Of a DNA stretch of 64,000 bases, positions 1 through 10,837 are shown piece by piece. The stretch's first letter is position 1. The number at the start of each line of letters is the position of its first letter. The notes below the pieces were generated by a model. It searched no databases, was not told the origin of the DNA, and saw only the letters and a program-made list of their open reading frames with translations. Origin of the DNA: Hibiscus mutabilis (lineage: Eukaryota; Streptophyta; Magnoliopsida; Malvales; Malvaceae); the NCBI GenBank assembly GCA_019671005.1, contig CM033718.1, positions 27,222,014 through 27,286,013 of the forward strand, read 5' to 3'. The position numbers and the translations under genes were made by a program.

Positions 1-1075
1 TATTTTGGTTACAATCAGATCGCCATCGCCCAAAATATCAGGAGAATATGACATTCACTTTTCCATATGGCATCTATGTTTTTCACAAGATGTCTTTTGG
101 CCTCAGCAATGCAACAACAATCTTCCAGCGATGCATGATCACTATCTTCTCAGACATAGTGGATAATTTCTTGGAGATTTTTATGGATGATTTCTCAGTT
201 TATAGTGACTCCTTCGACCATTATTTGGGTAATCTCGAGAAGGTGCTACAACAGTGCGAAGATAATAACCATGTCTTAAACTAGGAGAAGTGACATTCCA
301 TGGTAACAGAAGGTATTATCCTAGGCCATCGTATTTCTGATAAGGGCATTGAAGTAGATTGGGCCAAGATTGAAGTAATCGAAAAACTTCCCCCTCCATC
401 TAATGTTAAGGCTATTCGAACTTTCCTGGGCCATGATGGGTTCTATAGAAGATTCATCAACTTCTCCAAAATCTCAAAACCCTTGTGTTTGCTGCTGGAG
501 CAAAATAAGGCATTTGAGTTTGATGAACATTGTTGTACTGCATTTGAAACCCTACGGAAGGAGCTTATCTCTGCACCAGTGGTAGTGCCCCCTGATTGGT
601 CCCGTCCATTCAAGCTAATGTGTGATGCAAGCAACTATGTTGTTGGTGCTATTCTTGGTCAGTGCCAAAACAAGGTTTTTATGTTATATATGTTGTTGGT
701 GCTAGTCGTACACTTAATGAGGCACAAGTAAACTACACCACTACTGAAAAAGAATTACTTGTTGTAGTTTTTGCATTTGATAAATTTAGGTCATATTTAA
801 TAGGTACTAAAGTTATTGTGCATACTAACATTTTGCAATAAAATACTTGGTATCTAAGAAATATGCTAAACCTAGACTTATTAGATGGATATTGCTTCTG
901 CAATAATTTGTTATTGAGGTAGTCGATAGGAAATGAACTGAAAACCAAGTTGTCGACCATCTTTCTAGACTAGAAAATGCATGTGATACTGATGTTGCAT
1001 GTGACATTAAAGAAGAATTCCATGATGAGAAACTTTTGAAAGTCGTAGTTTTACTAGGGTATGCCGACATCATTA
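1..1075 (+). pseudogene. Ath1 reverse transcriptase and RNase H remnant
   Basis: This is the pol segment that would copy element RNA into DNA. The RT palm is visible: YFGYNQI at the window start, then the catalytic FMDD box at 180-191 (normally Y/F-x-D-D), followed by the connection LGHRISDKGIEVD and the FLG..GFYRRFI motif near 420-460. RNase H begins with [16 protein letters not shown] (about 615-660) and shifts frame near 665-690. It continues as [19 protein letters not shown]. In-frame stops occur at 282-284 and 291-293, and several more follow after 838. The text fits Athila RT closely. No intact reading frame exceeds 143 codons. Confidence 0.85.
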
Positions 1076-2279
1076 ACTTTCTTGTTAATGGTATTTTCCC
1101 TTGTGATCTTAGTAGCTAGGGATGGAAGAAATTCTGACATGATACATGGTATTACTATTGGGATGAAACCTATCTTTTCAAACAGTGTGCCGATCAAATA
1201 TTCCGAAGATATGTTCTAGAAGAAGAAAATGAAGATATCCTCCATCAATGCCACTCTACTCTGTGTGGGGGACATTTTGTAGGACAAAGGACAACTGCAA
1301 AGGTCTTATAGTCTGGGTTTTACTAACTGACCTTATTTCGAGATGCCCATGACTACTACAAGGAATGCGACAGATGTTAGAGGACAAGAAACATATCTTG
1401 ATGTAATGAGCTTTCTATGCAGGTCATCCTAGAAGTCGAGCTTTTTGACGTTTGGGGTATAGATTTCATGGGAACATTTCCATCCTCCAAAGAACAATTG
1501 TTCATCTTACTCATGGTAGACTATGTGTCTAAATAAGTGGAAGCAATCACGACAACCAAGAACTATGACAACACTGTCTTGAGATTCTTGCACAGAAACA
1601 TTTTCACCCATTATCAGTGATGATGGTAAGCAATTTGATAATAAGCTGATCGCCAAGGCATTACGTCGATATAGAGTCACCCACAAAATTGCCACGGCAT
1701 ACCATCCAAAAACCAACAGGAAAGCTGAAGTTTCTAATCGAGAGATCAAGCAGATCCTTGAGAAAGTGGTCAAACCAAATCAATGAGACTGGTCTTTAAA
1801 GATGGATGAAGCTATTTACGCTTATCGACTATTTTTAAAAAACCACTGGGCATGTCACCTTATCAACTTGTTTATGGAAAATCTTGTCATTTGTCGGTTG
1901 AGTTAGAACACAGTGTTTTGGGCCATCAAGAAGATCAACATGGACTGCCAACTAGCTAGAGAAAGAAAACTGCTGGAATTGAATGAGTTAGATGAGCATC
2001 AACTGAATGCTTATGAGAATGCCAAGATCTAAAATGAAAAGAAAGAAATGGCATGATGCTAAACTAACGCCTCATCATTTTGTTGAAGGCCAAAACTTGT
2101 TACTCTACAATTCTCACTTAAGGCTTTTTTCGGGCAAGTTAAAGTCACGATGGTCCAGCCTATCCCAAGTGGTTAAGGTTTACCCACATGTTGCTGTGGA
2201 TATAACAGACCTGAAAGATGGCCTGATTTTTAAGGTCAATAGTCAACATTTGAAGACCTACAAGGGAGCACCAATGTAG
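1076..2279 (+). pseudogene. Ath1 integrase remnant
   Basis: This is the integrase of the same pol, which would join element DNA to the host genome. The zinc-binding H...C region is recognisable around 1230-1380 (HQCHSTLCGGHF, then YKECDRC). The first catalytic Asp sits in WGIDFMGTFPSS (about 1453-1488). The PKTNRKAEVSNREIKQI stretch (about 1707-1757) holds the catalytic Glu. The C-terminal part is open from 2007 to 2279 and ends HVAVDITDLKDGLIFKV. Stops and at least three frame changes break the gene. The order and the C-terminal motif fit Athila. Confidence 0.8.
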
Positions 2280-2803
2280 CGTGACAAAGTTACAATCCCA
2301 CTACTGGATGTCTAAAAACATCCAATTTTATCTTTTACTTTTATACTGTTTTAATTTCCATATTTATTTACTACAATTTATTTATTTATGCAATTTAGGT
2401 TTTATTTAATTTCTTTATATTTGGTAGTTATTGCAAGGAAGAGATAAAAGATGGGCTGAACATTCTCCTAGGACATTAGAAAGCAAGGCCGGTTACATTG
2501 GCTGGGAATTGAGTCTAGCTTATTTAATGGAAATTTTGTTTCTACCCCTCACCATAACCTATAACTACTCCACACATCGTAACCTCATCCACTCATCGCC
2601 TACTTTCACATTCTCGCTTCACAAAATAATTAGCATTAAATGCTGACTTCCCTCAGTCACACTCAAACCTTTTGCCTCCCTGACTATCCATATTCTTTCT
2701 CCCCAAGACTTTCCATTATTAAGCCTAAACTGAGAATCTACCATAGCACCCAATCGCGTCTCTTGTGATAAGCTTTCCCTTACCTTACTTGAAATAGTTT
2801 TAC
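2280..2803 (+). other. Ath1 post-pol spacer, no gene seen
   Basis: This is AT-rich sequence between the integrase stop and the post-pol ORF relic. The 71-codon open frame at 2431-2646 has no motif I recognise. It reads as the untranslated interval that Athila elements carry between pol and the downstream ORF. Confidence 0.5.
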
Positions 2804-3475
2804 AATGTCACAACGACAACAAAGCTTGAGTCATCCATCATCTCCGTCCATCCACCAATCTTCATCTGACTCTCTCTCGAGTTTTGATTTAGACTTATCC
2901 ACTGAGAAATTAACGCTTCTTTTGGGCAAACTTCCCTATGAAAAATTCCTAAAGAGATAAAAATCTTCTCAAAATCAACTATTAATACAAGAAGAAGGGT
3001 TAGTAGAATTTGACATCTATGAAGTCCTCTTCGACGACGAGAAGCAGTCTGTTGTCCTTACCCACGACTGGGAGACCTTCTTTAGACAACTAGGACACAT
3101 CAACGAAGACTGGGTCAAGGAGATCTACACTCATTTTGGTCGGCATCCACAACAAGTTCATCGCCAACATTACTGCCGCAACCGACATTAGGCTCCTACA
3201 AGACCTTTGTATCATAGGCACGACCTGGGGGAGAACATTGTCCAATGCTAGGACAGTGCAATGGTCAAACCTCACCCTTTGGATGGCTAAATTCATAGTT
3301 TCGAGAGATTAAGAACCCTAAGCCTGCACTAGCTGACACCACCACTAGAAAAAGGCAATAACCAGATACTGATGTTGGTTCCTCTTCCGCCCTGCCAAGA
3401 AACAAACGTCGGCCCGGGACAAAGGCAAGGGCATCATCATCCAGGAACCACCACCCCAGTAACTCCCTGGGTTAG
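2804..3475 (+). pseudogene. Ath1 post-pol (env-position) ORF relic
   Basis: An ATG at 2804 opens a serine-rich start (MSQRQQSLSHPSSPS), followed by acidic text with a stop near 2957 and an end near 3190. A frameshift near 3135 moves the reading to a frame with LLQDLCIIGTTWGR and LTLWMAKFIVS. This resembles the block called 'putative plant transposon protein' that Athila elements carry downstream of pol, where some members have an env-like ORF. The Ath2 relic at 6597-7765 is its counterpart. No signal peptide or membrane span is visible. Function is unknown and identity is by position and weak similarity. Confidence 0.5.
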
Positions 3476-3584
3476 TTTTTCTTTTCTTTAATTTCATTTT
3501 GTTTTTAGTTTAGTTTTTCATATTTTGCATTTGCATATTTTGTTTTTCTTTGATTTGTTTTACTTTTCTTTTCATTTTCCTTTT

Positions 3585-3618
3585 GCATTGGGGACAATGC
3601 TCTTCTCAAGTTTGGGGG
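3585..3618 (+). promoter_or_regulatory. Hairpin plus extra polypurine-like module in Ath1
   Basis: A perfect inverted repeat, GCATTG (3585-3590) and CAATGC (3595-3600), encloses GGGA. Seven bases later comes CAAGTTTGGGGG (3607-3618), the same 12-mer as the real polypurine tract at 3953-3964. Both copies also share an upstream TTGRGGACAA at the same distance. See the finding on the duplicated module. Confidence 0.7.
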
Positions 3619-3628
3619 ACTACATCCC

Positions 3629-3652
3629 ATATATATATATATATATATATAA
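3629..3652. repeat. (AT)n microsatellite
   Basis: About a dozen AT dinucleotides lie in the Ath1 3' untranslated region. From here to 3936 I see no gene. Confidence 0.9.
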
Positions 3653-3935
3653 GGTCAAATTTAGGTAAAATTTAAAAAAAAAATCTGAATTGTAATTAGC
3701 CTAATATGTCTGATAGGTTCCCTTTGCTATGATTCCTTTGATTTTGAAACTGCTGCAACATTGATTATGACTTCCTATGATGAATCTATTTGATACTTTG
3801 CAAGGTGTTAACAGCTTTCTAGTTTTTGAACTTAATGGTAAATCTGTTGTAGCCCTTAAAACCACAAGTGGCATGCAATCGAACACTTAAGAAATCTTAG
3901 GGATGCTCTAGGTCGACTTTCATTTTGCATCGCTT

Positions 3936-3968
3936 GAGGACAAACAACAGTTCAAGTTTGGGGGCATT
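3936..3968 (+). promoter_or_regulatory. Ath1 polypurine tract before the 3' LTR
   Basis: TTGAGGACAA, nine bases, then CAAGTTTGGGGG (3953-3964) and CATT lead directly to the LTR start TGATGAGTGC at 3969. This is the usual Athila plus-strand priming site. Confidence 0.8.
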
Positions 3969-3999
3969 TGATGAGTGCATAATTGATCTATTTTATATG
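3969..3999 (+). repeat. Ath1 3' LTR stub (31 bp)
   Basis: The LTR begins TGATGAGTGCATAATTGATC, as Athila LTRs often do. It is replaced at 4000 by TGTAACATCCC of another element. The rest of the LTR is not found further right in this window. Confidence 0.7.
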
Positions 4000-5684
4000 T
4001 GTAACATCCCAAAAACCGGCTTAGTCAAATTTTAACTTCCGATAATCAGAAATTTATTTCCGACAATTTAAATGGAGAAAATAAAATGATCAAAATAGAT
4101 TAATTTGATTAATTGTAAGAAAATATAAAGATGTGATGTTTTGAGTCAAAAGTGTAAGATACGAGAGAATAAAATGGCTAATTGTGTTGTTAGACCACCT
4201 AGTGACTAAAGTATAAGAATTGAAAATATGTTTAGCGACTAAATCACAAAAAGATAAAGTTAAGTGGATAAAGTGCAAACAAGGATAAAGATGAGTGCTT
4301 AAAGATTTATTATTTCATGTCCAAGTGATTATGACAAGGAAATTACGAGCACTGATGCTGTGACTAAACATTTTCTATTAAGTATGAATTTTACATGAAT
4401 ATGTGTCAAGTTTGCCATTAGTTAATAAATAATTTCATTAATAAATGGATTTTTTCTCAAGAAACCCTTTAGGATGGGTTTCCATTCACAAACGGTGGAT
4501 AAATTTCATTATGGCATGCAAGGTGTCATCAAGTAAGGGTTAATTTGTGGCCAACACTAATGACTATGAAAAGTTAATAAGGAAATTTCAAGAAGATTTG
4601 GTCTTTCATTTGGGGGATAAACTGAACGGAAGCTCGACTTCTAAGCCAAGGAGTAGAGACTCCACTTTCACCTTCGTTCTCCTCCTTTTGTTTCTGGAAA
4701 CATTGAAGGGTAGAAATCAATGGAGAGAAAGCTTTGTTTTGTCAGATTCAAAAAGGAAATTCAACGAAACATATGTTTCCGTAGCTTACCTACAACTTAG
4801 ATTATCAAACCACAACAAGAACGTATTGGAAACAACCTTCGATTGGCTTAAATTCAATAATTAAGGGTAAGATTTATCATCAATTTTGGATAAACTATTT
4901 ATTCGATTTCAAAATATTAAATGTTAGTAATGATATTGTTTGTTTATGATAATGGTTAATTGGGGCATGAGACCAATCTCGAAGACCTTGTTTCGAACAA
5001 GGATAAAGTAGAAGATTGACGAAGTCGAGAGTGGTTGATAACAAACTCAATTTAGGTGAGTATAGTTTAATATGTTCTATGTTCTTTGTTATATGTATGC
5101 TGTATTGAACGTGTAGGTATTACATGATTAAACGATTATAATATTATAATGACTCGATTGAGTTTGAAACAAGTAAATAAGGATTTCCAAGGTATGTTGC
5201 TGTATAGTGATACATTTGACTATGATTAGTAAACGTGTGGACTACATGTTTAAATTATGCTTTCTTATTAATGAAGATGTAATAAGCAAGCTACATGTAC
5301 TCTGACTGTAAAGATTAAGTTTGACTTAATCTAAGTGAAAGAAATGAATTATGATTCCCTAACGTATTATATGGTGCGATTTGGGAATAGTTCCATTGGT
5401 TAAATGATAATATACATATATATTTATTGATTGAATAACAGTGAATGTTTCTTCTATGTGCTAGCTCAATTAGAGTAACTTTTGGTGGCATTTATGGTGT
5501 GGTATGGTAAACTAAGCTTGGTAAGGTTCTTGGATTTGCTTTGTATCAATGTTTGCTTTGGGCATTGATCATAACATGTGGAATGATATTGATCATGCAT
5601 TAACGTTACAATGATATTATTGATTAACCCTCGAATTCATTGAATATATCGAATTAAGGATATTGCCAAGGTAGTTTGAGGTAC
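4000..5684 (+). repeat. Truncated LTR of a second TGTAACATCCC-type Ty3/gypsy element
   Basis: The segment starts TGTAACATCCCAAAAACCGG, the same end as the TekC LTRs (11936 and 54300). It also shares their later AGGTGAGTRTAGT box (5054-5066), but elsewhere it differs, so it is a related, distinct family. No matching LTR end (TTACA) and no second target-duplication copy are seen. The piece therefore looks truncated where Athila coding text resumes near 5685. The 105-codon open frame at 4547-4864 lies in the LTR and has no motif. The right boundary is approximate. Confidence 0.6.
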
Positions 5685-5912
5685 GCCAACGTATTTTTTT
5701 ATTTAACTCAAGGCTAAAATTATTTCTAGGTAAGCTCAAGTCTAGATGTCGGGACCCTTTGAAGTTGTGAAGCCATATGCCCATGGAGTAGTGGATATCA
5801 AAGACTTGAATTCGGAAGCAATATTCAAGGTAAACGGTCAACGATTAAAGCACTATTTGGAAGGCACTAGGAAGAATGCCGAGGAGGTTATCCTCCTCGC
5901 AAAGATTTTGTG
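5685..5912 (+). pseudogene. Ath2 integrase C-terminal fragment
   Basis: About 75 codons match the tail of Ath1 integrase: a GKLKS stretch, SGPFEVVKPYAHGVVDIKDL, then FKVNGQRLKHYLEG and a stop at 5911. A one-base loss near 5745 (SRxSG, where the family has SRWSG) shifts the frame. This is the Athila C-terminal domain that follows the catalytic core. No upstream pol is present. Confidence 0.8.
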
Positions 5913-6596
5913 ATCATCAGCATTGTGTTCTTTTTTGTAAATAATAGGTTAGATATTTCCTTTTTCAGTATTTTTTTTAATTATTTTTTTAAAATTTTTA
6001 ATTTTCCCTTTGCTTTTTCAGTATTTTTCATTTAATTTTTTTAAATTTTTCCTTTCTTGTGAAAAGGTTTTTTGTGTGTAAGTGCAGGTTTTTGTGCCAG
6101 GCAGAATGTCAATGCATGAGGCGGATGAAATTTTGAGAAAAAAGCCGCCCAAGGCTTGATTAAACTCAACCCATAAAAAGCAAAAAAAATTTCCTTTGAA
6201 TTTTTACACTTGCCGCCCAAGTGATAAATTGAAATTGAAATTTCAACCTAATCACATCACCTTATCACTTCGCCGCCCTATCACTTAAACTCTTATCACG
6301 TTATTCTTTTTATTTCTCCAAACATGTAAAGAACCATCATTATCTCCTCTTAAACCGGCTATTTTAATAACCCCACTTAAAACACAACTTTTTACACTTC
6401 ATCTTCTTAAAATCTTAGCTGTTTCAAAAATTAAACTTTTTCACTTTTTTTCTTTATCAAGCAAGAAGTCAAAGATTTACTTTTCTTTCTCTTCCTTTTT
6501 ATAATTGTTCAAGCTCACAACTTGTTTTTATGGTTTCATCTTTGATTTCGTTCAAGATCATTTTTAATGAGACGCTCATCTCACCACCAAAGATTT
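5913..6596 (+). other. Ath2 post-pol untranslated spacer
   Basis: The stretch is rich in T runs and A runs and has no convincing ORF. It holds a tract of TTTTTA/ATTTTTT repeats (5935-6060) and the twice-used word CCGCCCAAG. It is the counterpart of 2280-2803 in Ath1. Confidence 0.5.
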
Positions 6597-7765
6597 ACCC
6601 TTTTTGACGATTCGAGGTACGTGTGTGCGTTTTGATGAAGGGTACATTAATGCTATGTTTGAGTTAGATGGTGCCGAGGATGAACATCTCGAGTTTTCTG
6701 ACTCCATGAATGCCGCCAAGAGGAAAAAGCTATTGACAGATTAGTGAGAGCCTGGCACTACATGGACTGTGTCATCGAAGGGACACCGGACATTCAAGCG
6801 GATGGCCTTAAAATCACAGTTGAGGGGTGGAATTATTTTCTCAAGACAAAAATAATGTTAACTACCCACAATGTAACTATCTCAGAAGGGAGGCTGGCAC
6901 TATTGCACTCCATCATTATGGGACATAAGATCAATGTTGGTTGGCTCATCATCAAGGAAACCTATAAATGTGGTAAAAAGGTAATGGTAGTTTGTTTTTT
7001 CCTTTGTTAATTTCTAAAATTTGCATGCAACATTGTGTGCCCAAGCTTGATACAGATAAAGCTCAAACGATAAAGGGAACAACAATCACAGCTGCCCTGT
7101 GGAGGTAACTCACTGCCACCGAGTCAAAATACAAATGCAATGGAAAGGCACAAAAGTCAACACCCAAGCCTAAGGTGCCGAAGGCAGAGCCTGACGCTCT
7201 CATCCAGCTAGTTCAGTGGCAACACTTTTCTAGATTTACCAGCTCCAGGAGATCATTCTCCAAAAATTAGAGAAAACTGAGGAACGAAATCCCAACCTCT
7301 GGGATTATGCTCATGTCAAGGACGTTGCCATCAAGGATACCCTTGAAAGAATGTCCTCGGGTGTTTTGTCAACCTTCCCTAAGTTTCCCACTGATATCTT
7401 TTCCAATAATGACATGCTAGCCAATCTTCATTCAGTTCATACTCTGCTACAGTCTGATGCCACAACCCCAGTTTCACCAGTTCAAGTTGAGTTTGCTAAG
7501 ACAGAAACACTGCTAGAATCTGAGGAAGAAATTCAAGAGAAACCTACCACAAAGCCTGTTGCCCCTGCATCGTGTGTTGCCACTCTTACCACTTTGGAGT
7601 CGGTGCAGATGGTTAAGGAAGTCCTCTACGACCTTGGAGCTTCCACTACCGCCTCAAACCCAAGCATGAAAGGAAGGAAACGCATGGCCCCCGATCGTGG
7701 GAGTTTTGTCAAAAGAAAGACACACGAGAAGAACCCTCCGAATGGGAGTCCTCCTCTTCCTAAAC
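6597..7765 (+). pseudogene. Ath2 post-pol ORF relic, 'putative plant transposon protein'-like
   Basis: The reading starts with TIRGTCVRFDEGYINAMFEL (about 6606-6665), meets a stop at 6742 and shifts into the frame open at 6744-7010. That frame holds DGLKITVEGWNYFLKTKIML, then SEGRLALLHSIIMGHKINVG. The spacing of W..FLK..L..T and LL..I..G..INVG is that of the domain found after pol in Athila elements. A second open stretch at 7351-7765 is Ser/Thr/Pro-rich and acidic. I see no fusion peptide or transmembrane helix, so an envelope role is not supported by the sequence itself. Stops at 6742 and 7008 and frame changes make it non-functional. Confidence 0.65.
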
Positions 7766-7839
7766 TTCATTTCATATCATTTCATTTCATTTACATGTCA
7801 TGCATTTTACTATTTTCATTTGTATATATATATTATTTT

Positions 7840-7876
7840 CATGCATTGGGGACAATGCATGCCTTTGGTTTGGGGG
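7840..7876 (+). promoter_or_regulatory. Hairpin plus polypurine-like module in Ath2
   Basis: A perfect 9-bp inverted repeat CATGCATTG/CAATGCATG (7840-7848 and 7853-7861) closes the same GGGA loop as in Ath1. GGTTTGGGGG follows at 7867-7876. It mirrors the Ath1 module at 3585-3618 while the flanking sequence has diverged. Confidence 0.7.
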
Positions 7877-8834
7877 TGTGCATCCTCACTTCTGTTGCCA
7901 TGTCATGCATGCATGTTTATATTACTGTTTGCATTCTGTTGCCATGCCATGTAGATTAGATTAATGCCATGCATACCGAACCACTAAAAAAGAAAATGTT
8001 GCCTCGGTCAAATTTTGAAGAATGCTAACATTTTGCTAGGTTAGTATTATTTGTTCTAGAGTATTCTGTCCTATGATGAAATTTTAAATCTTTAGTTTGC
8101 CTATGCCAGCAGAATATAGTTATTTCAGGTCTGCTTGGCAATTGATCTCTAGTTTAGGAAATTGAACTTTCACTTGACATGTAGTATGCATCTAGGTTCC
8201 CAAACAAACGTAGAACTTTTTGAAACTAAGCTCAATAAAAAAATAATGCTAGGGTGAAAAGAAAATATAAGGCAACAATGTTTTGCCAAGGTAAGAAAAG
8301 AATGTAGAACTCTCATCTGCCTAGAGATAATAAGTTACTTGGGTCTTCGTGGTTTGCTCCTTTTTAGTGCTCAAGTCAAAAACTTTATTGTATGAGTTGA
8401 AGAGTAAAATCCTAGTAATGTCTGGATTAACGTGGGGGTTCGTGATATGCTCTCTCTTATTTCTCATGCCAAACAGTGTTACGAAACAAGCTTAAAATAT
8501 TGCTAGCAGAAATCCTTGGCAGAAATAAAAGAAAAAATAAAAAAAATCAGAGTTTAAGTAGTAATTTTGACTAATTGAGTAGAACGAAATCTTGATGCAT
8601 ATTGCCTACACTTCATGCACTCTTCATGACCTTAGACTAGAGCTATATTGTTGTACTTGAATTTGCTTATCTTCTTGGCATTACTGCATTGGGATTTCTA
8701 AGGATAGAGCTAGAGCCAGATTCTGCTTGCCAGCACTAGTTGGCATTCCAACCAAAATTTTGCCGAAGTAATATTTTCACATTTCTTTTTACTTGCATTA
8801 CTTCAGGACAAGTAATGAGCTAGGTTTAGGGGAG
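7877..8834 (+). other. Ath2 3' untranslated region and polypurine tract
   Basis: No gene is seen. The segment ends with TTCAGGACAA (8802-8811) and AGGTTTAGGGGAG (8822-8834), immediately before the LTR start TGTTAACTC at 8835. This is the plus-strand priming site. Confidence 0.65.
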
Positions 8835-10250
8835 TGTTAACTCTTCAAAAGTATTAATTTTTATGATTATTTTATAATGCATTTGCTTGTCTCTAAGAAC
8901 ATTTAGTTGTTAAATTCATGCATTTGCATAAAGAGTTAGGGAGTGGTGTTTATGTCAGTGTGAAGGGTTGTTTTGTTGGAATTATTACAGGCTTGGAAGA
9001 TTAGGACATGCTTGGTAGAGTAGAGCAGCGCATAAGGATGGAATGCCAGAGAGAATGTCGAGATGATGTTGGAAGAGAGACCAAAAATTGCCAAAGGTCA
9101 ACTGGCATAAAAGAGGTGTCTGATGTCTGGCCAGGTAGCCGTTGGACCTTGTACACGTCAGCCTTAGGATTCAAATTTTGGATAAGATGATCACATCCCC
9201 TATCCTTTGTGCATTCAAAATTCAAATTTCAAGGCTTATCCTAAGCTTCTCGTACTTGCCTATTTAAAGAGGATTGATCATTGATCCAAAGGGGAGATTC
9301 GACGATCGGATTGAAAGCAAGGTTGCACCAAGGAGCAACGTGGTTCAACCAGTTTGAACGAGAGCTTGGAGCCATTGAAGGGCTGCATTGACGGATCCCT
9401 TTCTATCCCATTCTTTGTTTTAGTTATTTTTATTTTTAATGATGTTGATATTGAGATATGATGATAGTTTTTGGATGGATACCCCCACCATGAACTAAAC
9501 TTTTATATTTGGTGGAGGATGTTTGCGTTTAATGCTGGTTTTATGTTTAGTTTTTAATAAATCAAATGCCTTGGCATTGTTTCCCTATCTTGCATGTTCT
9601 TCATTTTTTATTAAATTATTTGCCAAGCGACCGTTGGCATTGTTTGTTTATTGCACCTTAATATCTTAACAGACTTGAGGGGTAACGATCGTTGCCAGGT
9701 ACTAAGGAGGAAAGCTTCGCAACAAGACATTCAAGTAGATGAGCTTACTTCTGAAGTGAATCTACCCCTTAGGAGTATAGATTGGAACTTAATCAAATAA
9801 ATTAATGAAAAGCTTCACTATAGACATATAAGGGTTTAACATGGTTAATTTTGGGCATTGCCAACCACAGAGGCAATGCCATCTTTGAATCTGCTCAACA
9901 ATAATTCCAATGCAAAACATTATTAAGGCTGACATGAATAGCGTGAAAACTAAACATCCCTTGACAACGCTCATTAATCATTTGAAAACTCATCTAACGT
10001 TATTTTACTTTCTTTCCACTTCTTTAAATCACTTTGTAAACCACTTTAAATCAAACCAACATTTTTCTTTTAGAAGTAATAATTGAAGCATTCAAATTCC
10101 TAGTCAATCCCTATGGATTCGATACTCAGTTTACTGATGTATTGCTTGCTAAACGTGTATACTTGCACACAAAGGACTCGTACTTGCCATTATTTTTACA
10201 TATTTCTATTACATTTTCTACCCTTTCGTCAAACGTTAGCACAGTCAACA
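8835..10250 (+). repeat. Ath2 3' LTR
   Basis: It begins TGTTAACTC directly after the polypurine tract. It contains the near-end phrase CAATCCCTATGGATTCGATACT (10106-10127) that Athila LTRs carry shortly before their end. It probably stops at CAGTCAACA (10242-10250), giving TG...CA ends and about 1.4 kb. The right end is inferred because no second LTR is in the window for comparison. Confidence 0.65.
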
Positions 10251-10560
10251 GTTTACATGCATATTTGCATTACATGCATCATGAGTTTACATGTGTCTTT
10301 GCATTACATACATCATTTGGATTGTATCATGAAGATGAATTACCCTAACTAAAAAAGATGGCTAATCAAGAATTTGCTTTTGCGATAAAAAAAGAAAATA
10401 ATTTCTTAAAGATTGTTTTTTCTGTCCCTTTTTAAGGATATTTTACGCAAAACATATCATGCATTCATGAGTTAGGCATCCCTAGGAGCATGCTAACTCG
10501 TCACAATCATAGAATTTGTTGAACTCTGACAATAATAAAGGGACCATTTTATAGAAGATG

Positions 10561-10700
10561 CCATAGGTGCAAGACACCCTATGTCGCTTCAAGGGCAAGA
10601 CACCCTGCATCGTTTTCCAAAAGAGGAGATAGGCACAAGACACCCTATGCCACTTTGCATCTCTTTAAGTAGGAGCAATATGAACAAGACACCCTATCGC
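10561..10700 (+). repeat. Four AAGACACCCT motifs with flanking inverted repeats
   Basis: AAGACACCCT occurs at 10571, 10597, 10637 and 10686. The first is enclosed by CATAGG/CCTATG (6 bp), the second by AGGG/CCCT and the third by ATAGG/CCTAT. The fourth keeps four of five pairs. Confidence 0.7.
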
Positions 10701-10837
10701 TTTATGCGAAAGATATCCCACATCTTCGAAGGAGCAAACCACATTTCTTGCCAACCTTAGAAGGAGTATATCATTTTTATTCGATTCTTATCCATTAAGG
10801 CTCAAGGAGGATGGAACTGTGTTTTGATATTCAAAAA

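Larger units (their letters stand above)
1..3999 (+). mobile_element. Ath1: 3' part of an Athila-lineage Ty3/gypsy retrotransposon
   Basis: The window opens inside reverse transcriptase. RNase H, integrase, a long post-pol region with a relic ORF, a polypurine tract (3953-3964) and the first 31 bp of the 3' LTR (from TGATGAGTGC at 3969) follow in that order. The RT text FMDDFSVYSDSFDH, the integrase tail ending FKVNSQHLKTYKG and the long post-pol region are typical of Athila. The LTR is cut at 3999 by another element's LTR end. The 5' half lies outside the window. Many stops and frameshifts show that it is dead. Lineage assignment is from motif memory. Confidence 0.85.
5685..10250 (+). mobile_element. 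Ath2: 3' part of a second Athila element
   Basis: The element begins inside the integrase C-terminus, then carries a post-pol ORF relic, a duplicated polypurine module and a 3' LTR (8835-10250). It differs from Ath1 in sequence and in LTR start (TGTTAACTC against TGATGAGTGC), so it is another Athila family. Everything upstream of the integrase tail is missing, lost at or before the junction with the LTR fragment to its left. To the right it abuts the TatD 3' UTR. Confidence 0.75.

Noticed and set aside
2431..2646. 71-codon ORF in the Ath1 post-pol spacer
   Set aside because: No homologous open frame in Ath2 at the same position and no motif.
4547..4864. 105-codon ORF in 4547-4864
   Set aside because: It is within the truncated TGTAACATCCC LTR. 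The composition is unremarkable and the corresponding part of the TekC LTR is not open.
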